Source of the DNA: Hemerocallis citrina
Taxonomy: Eukaryota > Streptophyta > Magnoliopsida > Asparagales > Asphodelaceae
Direction of reading: 5' to 3'
DNA length: 64,000 bases
Assembly (NCBI GenBank): GCA_017893485.1
Contig: CM030366.1
Location: forward strand, 198,305,835-198,369,834
A program made the translations under genes and the position numbers. Positions within the stretch are counted from its first letter, which is position 1. Every line of letters begins with the position of its first letter. Below, piece by piece: positions 11,589-20,283 of this stretch. The notes below the pieces were generated by a model that was not told the DNA's origin, did no database searches, and was given only the letters and a program-made list of their open reading frames with translations.

Positions 11589-11598
11589 CTATAAATAC
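11589..11598 (+). promoter_or_regulatory. TATA box of element A 5' LTR
   Basis: CTATAAATAC within a GC-rich setting, followed by a C-run; conserved in element B at 29022-29031. Transcription would start near 11620. Confidence 0.8.
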
Positions 11599-11668
11599 CC
11601 CCCACCCATCTCCATTAGGAGGTAATCAATCTTTCTCTAGTTAAACGCTCTTTCATAATCAATTCTGG

Positions 11669-11735
11669 TTACTGACTTGAGCGTCGGAGGGTGCGTCGCC
11701 GGGAACAACCCCGGTGTCTCGCACTTTTTGCAGGT
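11669..11735 (+). promoter_or_regulatory. Invariant R/U5 block with hairpin and possible splice acceptor
   Basis: 67 bp identical between A (also 25331-25397) and B (29103-29169). It holds an inverted repeat (CCGGGAACAACCCCGG) and a polypyrimidine-AG string (CACTTTTTGCAG followed by GT). Such constraint inside otherwise diverged LTRs suggests a role in the RNA, such as packaging, reverse transcription or splicing; which one cannot be told from sequence. Confidence 0.6.
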
Positions 11736-11854
11736 GCACGGCGGGAGTAACGATCAAGGTTCGACGGAACAGGTTAGGTGTTTGCTATTCAGGTTTTCCA
11801 CGAACTCACAAATTCTGTCTGTTTGCCCCCACACCGAATTTAGCGGCAACAGAT

Positions 11855-11872
11855 TGGCGCCGTCTGTGGGAA
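11855..11872 (+). other. Primer-binding site of element A
   Basis: TGGCGCCGTCTGTGGGAA begins 3 bases after the LTR end. It has the TGGCGCC start of plant Tat-lineage primer sites; the tRNA identity (reported as Arg for relatives) is from memory. Confidence 0.8.
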
Positions 11873-11923
11873 ACTAACGAATAGGGACCTCTCCTCTTCC
11901 CGGTGAACAGGTTCTCTCCTACC

Positions 11924-14900
11924 ATGCCGCCCCGCAAAGTTAGATCTAGGGGCTCCAACCGAGCGCCCAACCCTGACCAGCAAGAAGTCCATCCTGATCC
12001 CGCTCAGCAACAAGGGCAACTCCCTCCTACCATGGAAGAGCCGCTCCAACAGAACCCCCCTCCTGATCCAAAGGGTCCTAATCCCCAGAAACAGCCCCTT
12101 CACCAAGAAAACCTCTCCATCCACAACGCCTCCAGTGCCTCCATGGCCTCCCATCATCCCCGAGCCTCTGGTCGCCACGATGCCCATCCCAAACGCCCGG
12201 AGGATAAGGACCTTCGTCGCCATCTGGACGAAAAGCGGGCTCGGGGGGAAGCCTCCCGCCAAGAGCGATCCCCCCGACACCGGGGACACAGGAGGTCCCC
12301 CGCCCGAAGAGGGAGAAAGGACTCCCCCGATCACTACCAAAGGAGGCACTCTCCCGCAGGTCGGCAGCAGCATCGGAGCAATGAGGCACCCATCACCCGT
12401 GCCGAGTTCCAGCAATTCCAAGCAATGGTACAACAAGCCCTCAATCTCCGTCAGAACCCCAATGAGCCGAGGGCCCCCTCCCCTCCTCCGGTCCGGAGCC
12501 CTCGCCAACGGTCCCCTTCGCCTCGACCTGCTCCTACCAATTCCAGACGCACCCCAAGTCCTCGTCGTTCCCGAAGCTACCGTCGCCGCAGCCCTCGCTC
12601 CCCGTCATACGAAGACGAGTCCCGTGGCTCGGCTGATTACCGTCGGAGAGATGACACTATGAACCGCCGTCTAAACGAGGTAGAAAAACTATTGGGACAG
12701 ATAAACAGAGAAGAGGAGCTTAGGGGGAGGACCCTACGTCCTAGCCGACCCCCGTTCTCCCGGACCATAGTAGAGGCTCCTGTGCCGTTCGGTTTCAAAC
12801 CTCCCCAGTTCGAGAACTACACTGGGGAGACCGATCCAGTTGACCACATCGAAAGCTTTAAGACTTTAATGCTCCTTCATCAAGCTTCCGATGCCCTCCT
12901 CTGCAAAACATTCCCAGCAACTCTCAAAGGCCCAGCTCGAGAATGGTACTCTCGACTTGCCCCGGCGTCGATATTTTCCTTCGAACAGTTCGAGACACTG
13001 TTCATCACCCATTTCGTCAGCAGCCGAAGGGCCGAGAAGACCAGCATCTCACTATTGCACCTCCGTCAGCAGAAGGGGGAGAAGTTGAGGGACTACGTGA
13101 AGAGGTTCACAGCTGAAGCCAGAACCATCGCGTCCCTCGACCAATCCGTCGCCACCGCGGCGTTCCAATCCAATATCCTCAATTCCAATCTCCGCTCCTC
13201 CCTCGCCAAGAAACCCCCGCACGACTTTTCTGACCTCCTCCTCCGAACTGAAAAGTACATCCGAGCTGAAGAGGCCGAGGAACAGCCCAACTGGGAAGGA
13301 GCTACATCCGGGTCTAAGAGGAAGGGGACGGAAGAAGAAGGGGCAAAGAAGTTCCAGAAGGATAACACTGGCCAACGCCGACCTCCCCCCAGATTCGAAA
13401 AATTCACTCCCCTCACCACTAACATCTCTGCCATCTTCATGGAAGTCGAAAAAGAAGGGGTCTTGCCTCCGGCTCCAAAGATGAACACCCCTGCCAAAAG
13501 AAGAGATAAGGAAAAATGGTGCCGCTATCATCGAGACCATGGGCATGACACAAACGACTGCCGTGCTCTGAGAAATGAGATCGAAGCTCTTATTCAGAGA
13601 GGGCAGCTGGCGAAATTTGTAAGAAGGGACGGAGCCGAACTTCCACCCCAGCCTCGGGGGGCTAACAAACGTCCGGAAAGAGAAGAGACGCCCGAATTCG
13701 AGGAGGAGCGAGTCCTCCACCTTATCCATGGGGGTCCAATGGGGGGCTCCTCGAACTCTTCTCGGAAAGCTTTCATAAGAGAAGTCAACTCGGTCCGAGC
13801 CACCCCTCCTCCCAAAGGCCTCGGAGTGCCCGTCACCTTTTCTGACGAAGATCTCGAGGGCGTCCGCACCCCCCATTGTGACGCACTCGTCATCAACCTT
13901 CACATGGCCAATTTCAAAGTCGAAAGGATCTTAGTAGATAACGGTTCCTCCGTAAACATCCTATTCCTCGATGCCTTTAAGGGGCTGAAGCTCGCCCGAG
14001 ACAGACTCAAGCCCGCCGGGTACACGCTCCATGGGTTCACGGGAGTGCCAGTGACCATCGAAGGGGTGATAACCCTCGATGTCACAGCAGGCAAAACTCC
14101 TACCACCCGCACGGAGTCGATGGATTTCATGGTCGTAGACGTCCCAGCGGCCTACAACGTCATTTTGGGTCGGCCCGGCCTGGCCGCTCTCGAGGCCGTC
14201 CCCTCCGCCTATCATCTCAAAATGAAGTTCCCTACTCGGGCCGGGGTGGGAGAAGTAAGAGGCAATCAGGAGCAGGCCCGCAAGTGTTATATGACCTCCA
14301 CCCTCGGACCTGTCCTCTCCCTAGAAACACTCGAGATCCCTCAAGATGCTGTTCGGCCAACCTCCGAACCGGTAGACGAGTTGGAGGAAGTACTCTTCTC
14401 GGAGCAGGAGCCGACCCGAAAATTCTATGTCAGCAAAGCCCTTCCGTCCGCCCTATATTCGAGTATTGTGAAATGCATCCGCGCCAACCAAGACCTCTTC
14501 GCGTGGTCAGCGGCGGACATGCCCGGTATCTCCGAAGAACTCTTGGTCCACCGCCTCAGCGTCGATCCGGGGTCCAAACCGGTCCAGCAGAAGAGGCGCA
14601 AGTTCGCCCCCGAGCGCCAGCTCGCTATCAAAGAGGAGGTAGACAAATTGCTGAAAGCCCGATTCATACAGGAGGTAAATTATCCGGAGTGGTTGTCAAA
14701 CGTAGTCATGGTGAAGAAATCCAACGGAACATGGAGAATCTGTATTGATTTCACCGACCTCAACAAGGCCTGCCCTAAAGATCCCTTCCCTCTGCCGAGC
14801 ATTGACACTCTGATTGACGCAACCTCGGGACATGAGCTCCTCAGCTTCATGGACGCTTTCTCGGGTTACAATCAGATAAGGATGTTCCCCCCGGATATTC

Positions 14901-17626
14901 CGAAGACGTCTTTTGTAACAGACCAAGGACTCTACTGTTACCGAGTCATGCCGTTCGGCCTAAAGAACGCAGGGGCAACATATCAACGTCTCGTCAACAA
15001 GGTATTCCAGGCCCAGATTGGCCGGAACATGGAAGTCTACGTGGATGACATGCTCGTGAAAAGCATCCGAGGCGTTGATCATGAGACCGACCTCCAAGAA
15101 GCGTTCGATGTTTTGAGAAAGCACAATATGAGACTCAACCCGAACAAGTGTGCGTTCGGCGTCTCGTCAGGCAAGTTCCTCGGCTTTATGGTTAGCCAAC
15201 GGGGAATAGAGGCGAATCCAGAGAAGATCAGGGCCATACTGGACATGGCCCCGCCTAGAAACGTCAAAGAAGTTCAGAAACTGACTGGTCGACTAGCCGC
15301 CATTGGGCGCTTTTTGTCGAAGTCTGGGGAGAAGTGCCTCCCGTTCTTCAAAGCCCTGAGGGGGACTAAGGGGTTCGAGTGGGGGCAGCCACAACAAGAT
15401 TCCTTCGACCAGCTTAAGGCTTACCTCGTCAATCCGCCCCTTCTCAGCAAACCCATACCGGGCGAACCCCTCTACCTGTACTTGGCAGCCTCGGAACAGA
15501 CACTAAGTGCGGTCTTAGTCAGGGAAGAAGAAAGAACTCAGAAGCCCATTTACTACGTCAGCAAAGTGCTCCGAGACACCGAGCTCCGGTACCCGAAGAT
15601 TGAGAAAATAGCCTACGCCCTGATAATGGCTGCAAGAAAGCTTCGGCCATACTTCCAGTCTCATTCGGTGGTCGTTCTTACCGACCAGCCGTTGAAACAG
15701 ATCCTTCACAAGCCAGAGACTTCCGGCCGCCTCATGAAGTGGTCAATCGAGCTGAGCCAACATGATATTACTTATCAACCTCGAATCGCCATCAAGGCAC
15801 AGGCGCTGGCCGAATTCATAGTGGAAACAACTATTCCCGACCCCGAGCAGACAACGAAGGGCCCGCCTATCTGGTCGGTATATGTCGATGGATCCTCTTG
15901 CAACGAAGGGAGCGGGGCTGGAGTCATCCTTGCAGGCCCAGACGACTTTGTCCTTCAATATTCCCTCCGAATAAACTTTAAAGCCTCGAATAACGAAGCC
16001 GAATACGAAGCACTCATAGCCGGCCTCGGGATGGCCCGAAACGCAGGGGCGCGACGCCTGCAGATCTTCAGCGACTCTCAGTTGGTCGTCAACCAGGTCC
16101 TCGGCGAATATGAAGCCCGCGATGACAGGATGGTAAAGTACTTGGCTAAAGTAAAGAGCCTCATGGCGCTCTTCGAGGAAGCCCTCATCCGAAGAATCCC
16201 TAGAGAGGAAAATGCCCAGGCCGACGCCCTGTCCAAATTAGCTTCCTCATCCCTGCAAGGCCTCGAACAAACCGTTCTGATAGAAGTCCTCCTCAAGCCC
16301 AGCATAGAGGACGAGGCTCTCAACTCCGTCGAAACACTGCCACTCCCTATCGAAGATAATTGGATGAAGCCCCTCGTCGAGTTTTTGAGAGACGGACTCC
16401 TCCCAAGGGATCCGAAGGAAGCCCGAAAGATAAGGACCCGGGCCGAGCGTTACATAATGGTCGAAGGCATTCTGTATAAGCGCTCCTTCACCCAGGTGGA
16501 TGGTCGACCCTACCTAAGGTGCCTCTCCCCCGGACAAGCCGATTACGCCCTACAAGAGCTCCATGAGGGCATCGGCGGAGCCCACTCCGGCTCCAGAGCC
16601 TTGGCACGCAAAGTGTTAAACTACGGGTATTACTGGCCCACTCTCCTACGGGACGCCGAACGACACGTTCGGCAATGCACCTCCTGCCAGAAGTTTTCCG
16701 ACATCCGACGCCTTCCACAGGCACCACTCTCCTCCCTATCAAGTCCGATCCCCTTTGCAATGTGGGGGATGGATTTACTCGGGCCATTTCCACCGGCCCC
16801 CGGACAGTTGAAGTTCCTAGTCGTGGCAGTCGACTATTTCTCGAAATGGGTCGAAGCCGAGCCCCTGGCTACAATTACCGAACATAGAGTCGTCCAATTC
16901 TTCTGGAAAAATGTAATCTGCCGGTTCGGTGTTCCCCGAGTTGTAGTTACAGACAACGGTACGCAGTTCGCTGGGGCCGCCTTCCGAGCCTTATGCGAAG
17001 ACCTAACTATACAGCACCGCTTCTCCTCCGTCTCTCATCCCCAGTCAAATGGCCAAGCTGAGAATGCCAACCGACAGATCCTCTCCGGCATCAAGAAGAG
17101 ACTCGACAAGTGCTCCAAAGGATTGTGGGTCGATCAGCTGCCCAATGTGCTATGGAATTACCGAACCACAAAGCGGGCCCCGACAGGCGAGAGTCCGTTC
17201 AATCTCACCTACGGGCCCGAGGCCCTCATCCCTCTAGAAGTTGGGATACCCTCTCCTCGCCTGGTGGCCTTTGAAGAAGAACAGAATGCCAGGGAGCTCA
17301 GAACGAGCCTGGACCTAATAGACGAAATCCGGGAAAGGGCAGCCGTACGGCAGCAAGGTTATCGGAGGAGAATCGAACTCGCCTACAACAAACGGGTCCG
17401 CCCAACCGACCTGAAAGAAGGGGATCTGGTCCTCCGAAAACTGGCCATCTCGTTCCCCGGACAGAAAAGCAAACTGGCCCCAAATTGGGAGGGACCGTAC
17501 AAAGTCTCCAAAGTGATCCGCCCCGGTGCATACAAGCTAGAGGATCTTGAAGGTAGAGAAATTCCCAGGACTTGGAACGCCGACCACCTCTTGAAATACC
17601 AAGAGAAGGCAACCTCGCCTACCTAA
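11924..17626 (+). CDS. Gag-pol polyprotein of element A (Tat-type), 1900 aa
   Basis: One open frame without a stop. The ATG at 11924 (context ACCATGC, MPPRKVRS) is chosen because element B starts with the same residues; an in-frame ATG lies 7 codons upstream. Domains by approximate residue: basic Arg/Ser/Pro-rich gag N-terminus (1-280), retrotransposon gag core (about 330-420), CCHC-like knuckle CRYHRDHGHDTNDC (about 531-547), protease VDNGSS (about 670), reverse transcriptase with FMDAFSGYNQ (about 975) and YVDD (about 1038), first RNase H (about 1180-1290), second RNase H starting VYVDGSS (about 1318-1445), integrase zinc finger (about 1546-1590) and DDE core with GMDLLGP, TDNGTQF and NGQAEN (about 1611-1715). 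No chromodomain. It would build virus-like particles and make and insert the cDNA. All catalytic residues I can check are present. Confidence 0.95.
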   Translation: MPPRKVRSRGSNRAPNPDQQEVHPDPAQQQGQLPPTMEEPLQQNPPPDPKGPNPQKQPLHQENLSIHNASSASMASHHPRASGRHDAHPKRPEDKDLRRHLDEKRARGEASRQERSPRHRGHRRSPARRGRKDSPDHYQRRHSPAGRQQHRSNEAPITRAEFQQFQAMVQQALNLRQNPNEPRAPSPPPVRSPRQRSPSPRPAPTNSRRTPSPRRSRSYRRRSPRSPSYEDESRGSADYRRRDDTMNRRLNEVEKLLGQINREEELRGRTLRPSRPPFSRTIVEAPVPFGFKPPQFENYTGETDPVDHIESFKTLMLLHQASDALLCKTFPATLKGPAREWYSRLAPASIFSFEQFETLFITHFVSSRRAEKTSISLLHLRQQKGEKLRDYVKRFTAEARTIASLDQSVATAAFQSNILNSNLRSSLAKKPPHDFSDLLLRTEKYIRAEEAEEQPNWEGATSGSKRKGTEEEGAKKFQKDNTGQRRPPPRFEKFTPLTTNISAIFMEVEKEGVLPPAPKMNTPAKRRDKEKWCRYHRDHGHDTNDCRALRNEIEALIQRGQLAKFVRRDGAELPPQPRGANKRPEREETPEFEEERVLHLIHGGPMGGSSNSSRKAFIREVNSVRATPPPKGLGVPVTFSDEDLEGVRTPHCDALVINLHMANFKVERILVDNGSSVNILFLDAFKGLKLARDRLKPAGYTLHGFTGVPVTIEGVITLDVTAGKTPTTRTESMDFMVVDVPAAYNVILGRPGLAALEAVPSAYHLKMKFPTRAGVGEVRGNQEQARKCYMTSTLGPVLSLETLEIPQDAVRPTSEPVDELEEVLFSEQEPTRKFYVSKALPSALYSSIVKCIRANQDLFAWSAADMPGISEELLVHRLSVDPGSKPVQQKRRKFAPERQLAIKEEVDKLLKARFIQEVNYPEWLSNVVMVKKSNGTWRICIDFTDLNKACPKDPFPLPSIDTLIDATSGHELLSFMDAFSGYNQIRMFPPDIPKTSFVTDQGLYCYRVMPFGLKNAGATYQRLVNKVFQAQIGRNMEVYVDDMLVKSIRGVDHETDLQEAFDVLRKHNMRLNPNKCAFGVSSGKFLGFMVSQRGIEANPEKIRAILDMAPPRNVKEVQKLTGRLAAIGRFLSKSGEKCLPFFKALRGTKGFEWGQPQQDSFDQLKAYLVNPPLLSKPIPGEPLYLYLAASEQTLSAVLVREEERTQKPIYYVSKVLRDTELRYPKIEKIAYALIMAARKLRPYFQSHSVVVLTDQPLKQILHKPETSGRLMKWSIELSQHDITYQPRIAIKAQALAEFIVETTIPDPEQTTKGPPIWSVYVDGSSCNEGSGAGVILAGPDDFVLQYSLRINFKASNNEAEYEALIAGLGMARNAGARRLQIFSDSQLVVNQVLGEYEARDDRMVKYLAKVKSLMALFEEALIRRIPREENAQADALSKLASSSLQGLEQTVLIEVLLKPSIEDEALNSVETLPLPIEDNWMKPLVEFLRDGLLPRDPKEARKIRTRAERYIMVEGILYKRSFTQVDGRPYLRCLSPGQADYALQELHEGIGGAHSGSRALARKVLNYGYYWPTLLRDAERHVRQCTSCQKFSDIRRLPQAPLSSLSSPIPFAMWGMDLLGPFPPAPGQLKFLVVAVDYFSKWVEAEPLATITEHRVVQFFWKNVICRFGVPRVVVTDNGTQFAGAAFRALCEDLTIQHRFSSVSHPQSNGQAENANRQILSGIKKRLDKCSKGLWVDQLPNVLWNYRTTKRAPTGESPFNLTYGPEALIPLEVGIPSPRLVAFEEEQNARELRTSLDLIDEIRERAAVRQQGYRRRIELAYNKRVRPTDLKEGDLVLRKLAISFPGQKSKLAPNWEGPYKVSKVIRPGAYKLEDLEGREIPRTWNADHLLKYQEKATSPT

Positions 17627-17799
17627 GTAACTCGAGATGTCGGAAAACTCCCCTCCTGCTACTAGTAATCTTTCCTTTGTTCTTTCTTCCATTGTAATAA
17701 CGGCTAGCAACTTTAGAAGCAGCCGACCATTAGATATTAATAAATAAAGTTCTTCCGCATTTGCCACTACGTCTCTATTTCTAATTCCTTAAACTTACG

Positions 17800-18440
17800 A
17801 TGGTTCCGGAGTCCAACACTTGGTTCGACTCTACTCCACAAGTTCGCCCCTAGGCGAACTAGGGGTAGTTCGCCATTCGGAATTGCTCCCACAGCCGTTG
17901 AATGGTACGGAGTCCAACACTTGGTTCGACTCTACTCCGCAAGTTCGCCAGTAGGCGAGCTAGGGGTAGTTCGCCATTCGGAATTGCTCCCACGCCCTTA
18001 AACTTGCGATGGTTCCGGAGTCCAACACTTGGTTCGACTCTACTCCACAAGTTCGCCCCTAGGCGAACTAGGGGTAGTTCGCCATTCGGAATTGCTCCCA
18101 CAGCCGTTGAATGGTACGGAGTCCAACACTTGGTTCGACTCTACTCCGCAAGTTCGCCAGTAGGCGAGCTAGGGGTAGTTCGCCATTCGGAATTGCTCCC
18201 ACGCCCTTAAACTTACGATGGTTCCGGAGTCCAACACTTGGTTCGACTCTACTCCACAAGTTCGCCCCTAGGCGAACTAGGGGTAGTTCGCCATTCGGAA
18301 TTGCTCCCACAGCCGTTGAATGGTACGGAGTCCAACACTTGGTTCGACTCTACTCCGCAAGTTCGCCAGTAGGCGAGCTAGGGGTAGTTCGCCATTCGGA
18401 ATTGCTCCCACGCCCTTAAACTTGCGATGGTTCCGGAGTC
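17800..18440. repeat. Element A array 1: three 209-bp units
   Basis: GTTCCGGAGTCCAACACTTG recurs at 17803, 18012, 18221 and 18430. Each unit is two related halves of about 104 bp, and each half carries a hairpin: AGTTCGCC-CCTA-GGCGAACT in the first and AGTTCGCC-AGTA-GGCGAGCT in the second. Element B has the same array with 210-bp units and changed but still paired stems. Open frames across it on both strands are artefacts of the repeat. Confidence 0.9.
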
Positions 18441-18990
18441 CAACACTGTTGCCGAGAACGTTCTTCGGGCGAGAGTTCGATACGATCTCGGCTCGGTTCC
18501 TTTCGCCGAACACACTCGCGCCCCCGATCGTTTTACGGGCGTGAGTTCGGCGCGTTTTCAGCTCGCTGCAATTCGCCGAACACACTCTTGCCACCGATCA
18601 TTTTACGGGCGTGAGTTCGGCACGTTTTTAGCCCACTGCAGTTCGCCGAACCCACTCGCGCCACCGATCGTTTTACGGGCGTGAGTTCGGCGCGTTTTCA
18701 GCCCGCTACAGTTCGCCGAACACACTCGTGCCACCGATCGTTTTATGGGCGTGAGCTCGGCACCTTTTCAGCTCGGCACCATTTGCCGAGCACAATCATG
18801 CCACCGATCGTTTTACGAGCGTGAGTTCGGCACACTTAAGAAGCCCGGCGTCGTTCACCGAACGTTCGTGCCACTGACCGAATAACGCACATAAGTTCGG
18901 AGGCTAACACCAGTCAAAAACACCAAGTCTCAGACCTCGGTTCCACGACTCCACAATCAGAGCAAACATTGTGCAACTACGATATGACGA
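18440..18990. repeat. Element A array 2: about six decaying 70-bp units
   Basis: Units carry CACCGATCGTTTTACGGGCG and are bounded by CGCCGAAC and GTTCGGCG, which are reverse complements. The same unit, much more regular, lies on the other side of the antisense gene at 22830-24560. Confidence 0.85.
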
Positions 18991-19108
18991 CAGTTAAAAC
19001 GATTCCAATTTTATTAGAAACAACCCTTACAAACATCAATATTACAAGGCACTAAACAATTACAAGAAGCTGAAAAGCGAAGATTACAAGACACCGAACC
19101 CGGACCCA

Positions 19109-20059
19109 TCAACGCTTTCGGGGTACAGGGATGCTCCTCTTCAAGGACACTTGAGGTCGGCGACGTTTGCCTCCGGAACCCGATCCCAGGCCGGCAAGTT
19201 GAGACGTATCCTCGGCACTGCTTCTGGCCATCACGCCGACGGATGCGCCGCTCGACGAAATGGCCACAGAGCTCTGCGCGTCCCCCGGGCTCGGATGGCC
19301 GAGGCGCTCGCGGGTCGCCATCTCGTAAAAGGTGATGCCCCGTTCGCTCTCCGCTCGAGTGCATGACGTGCTCCTCACATTAATCGGCCCCGAGCGCGGC
19401 CTCAGGCGAGCCACCTCCGCTTCCAACTCGGAAATCTGGCCTCTCAACGAACCATCTTGTGCGTCGGCCTCGAAGGACGCCGGTACGACTGAGGTCGGAA
19501 CTCCAACATGGCTCGCGATGAGATGTCGAAGATGGGTGACTTCGATGCTCCTATCGACGGTAGCTCTCTTCAAAACATCGACTTCGGCCGCCAGTTCATC
19601 TCGTTCAGCCGTGAGATCGGCCACCTTAGCTGTCAGCTCCTCTCCCTCCGTCCGAAGTTTAGTCTCCGTAGATTGTAAGTGCTGAATCTCCGAAAGCAGG
19701 TCGTCCCTCTCCGCCATTACCTTGGACAGCGTGTGGCGAAAGCACTTGGTCCGAAGGCTACTAGTGAAAGCGGATGGCGAGGCACCGCCCTCGCTCGAGG
19801 CAGACATCTCGGCAATCCTGCCCTCCAGACGCCGGATATCGCTGTCCCGCTGCCCTAAAATAAGTTGGAGCTGTCCTCGCTCTGTTTCGGCTCGGCGCAG
19901 TCCCAGCTCGACCTCGTAAAGTCGCTCTCTACACCTCGCCAGACTCAACCTTGTCGCCCCGAGCCCGGCCTCGGCTCGAACCTTGGCGTCCGACCCTGCG
20001 CGGGTTCGAACCTTGAAGTCCGACCCTGCGCGCTCGATCTCTTGGTCCACCAGGGCAAG
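19109..20059 (-). CDS. Antisense ORF2 of element A: coiled-coil protein, possibly a spliced exon
   Basis: Minus-strand open frame of 317 codons counted from a good acceptor (TTTCTTTTCAG at 20060-20070); the frame extends upstream to 20203 but that part looks non-coding. The product is rich in Glu/Arg/Leu with heptad-like stretches (ELGLRRAETERGQLQLILGQ and AERDELAAEVDVLKRAT), so a coiled coil is likely. The C-terminus SLKRSIPVPRKR is kept in element B (SLKRSIPAPRKR). It lies just downstream of the three-exon antisense gene and could be a further exon joined by alternative splicing or a separate unit; I cannot tell. No known function. Confidence 0.55.
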   Translation of the reverse strand, partial: LALVDQEIERAGSDFKVRTRAGSDAKVRAEAGLGATRLSLARCRERLYEVELGLRRAETERGQLQLILGQRDSDIRRLEGRIAEMSASSEGGASPSAFTSSLRTKCFRHTLSKVMAERDDLLSEIQHLQSTETKLRTEGEELTAKVADLTAERDELAAEVDVLKRATVDRSIEVTHLRHLIASHVGVPTSVVPASFEADAQDGSLRGQISELEAEVARLRPRSGPINVRSTSCTRAESERGITFYEMATRERLGHPSPGDAQSSVAISSSGASVGVMARSSAEDTSQLAGLGSGSGGKRRRPQVSLKRSIPVPRKR

Positions 20060-20283
20060 CTGAAAAGAAATACAGACGAGCAATAAAAGTTCAGTCATGG
20101 CCCAAGTCCTAGACCTCGGGGGTTCTAGAGAGCAAATTCTCGAACACACAACATACAACAAACAAGTGCAAGAAACCGAGCCCAAAAAGTTGAAGTTTTT
20201 CATTCATCACAAAAAATTAGCGGTGGCCAGTCCGCTATTAGGCATTACACAAAAAAAAAAACAAAAAAAAAAAACGGACAGGA

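Larger units (their letters stand above)
11192..11851 (+). repeat. Element A 5' LTR
   Basis: Runs from TGATATGGC to GCGGCAACA. It contains a TATA box at 11589-11598 and a 67-bp block (11669-11735) that is identical in element B although the rest of the two LTRs differ clearly. The matching 3' LTR is 24854-25513. Confidence 0.95.

Noticed and set aside
11840..12508. 222-codon frame antisense to the gag start
   Set aside because: No equivalent with the same ends or splice signals in element B; explained by the codon bias of the sense strand.
12078..17612. Many minus-strand and shifted frames opposite gag-pol
   Set aside because: They shadow the GC-rich sense coding frame, which has full domain support.
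17859..18594. Repeated 80-105-codon frames in element A array 1
   Set aside because: They are the 209-bp tandem unit read in several frames, with no start-to-stop organisation or codon bias.
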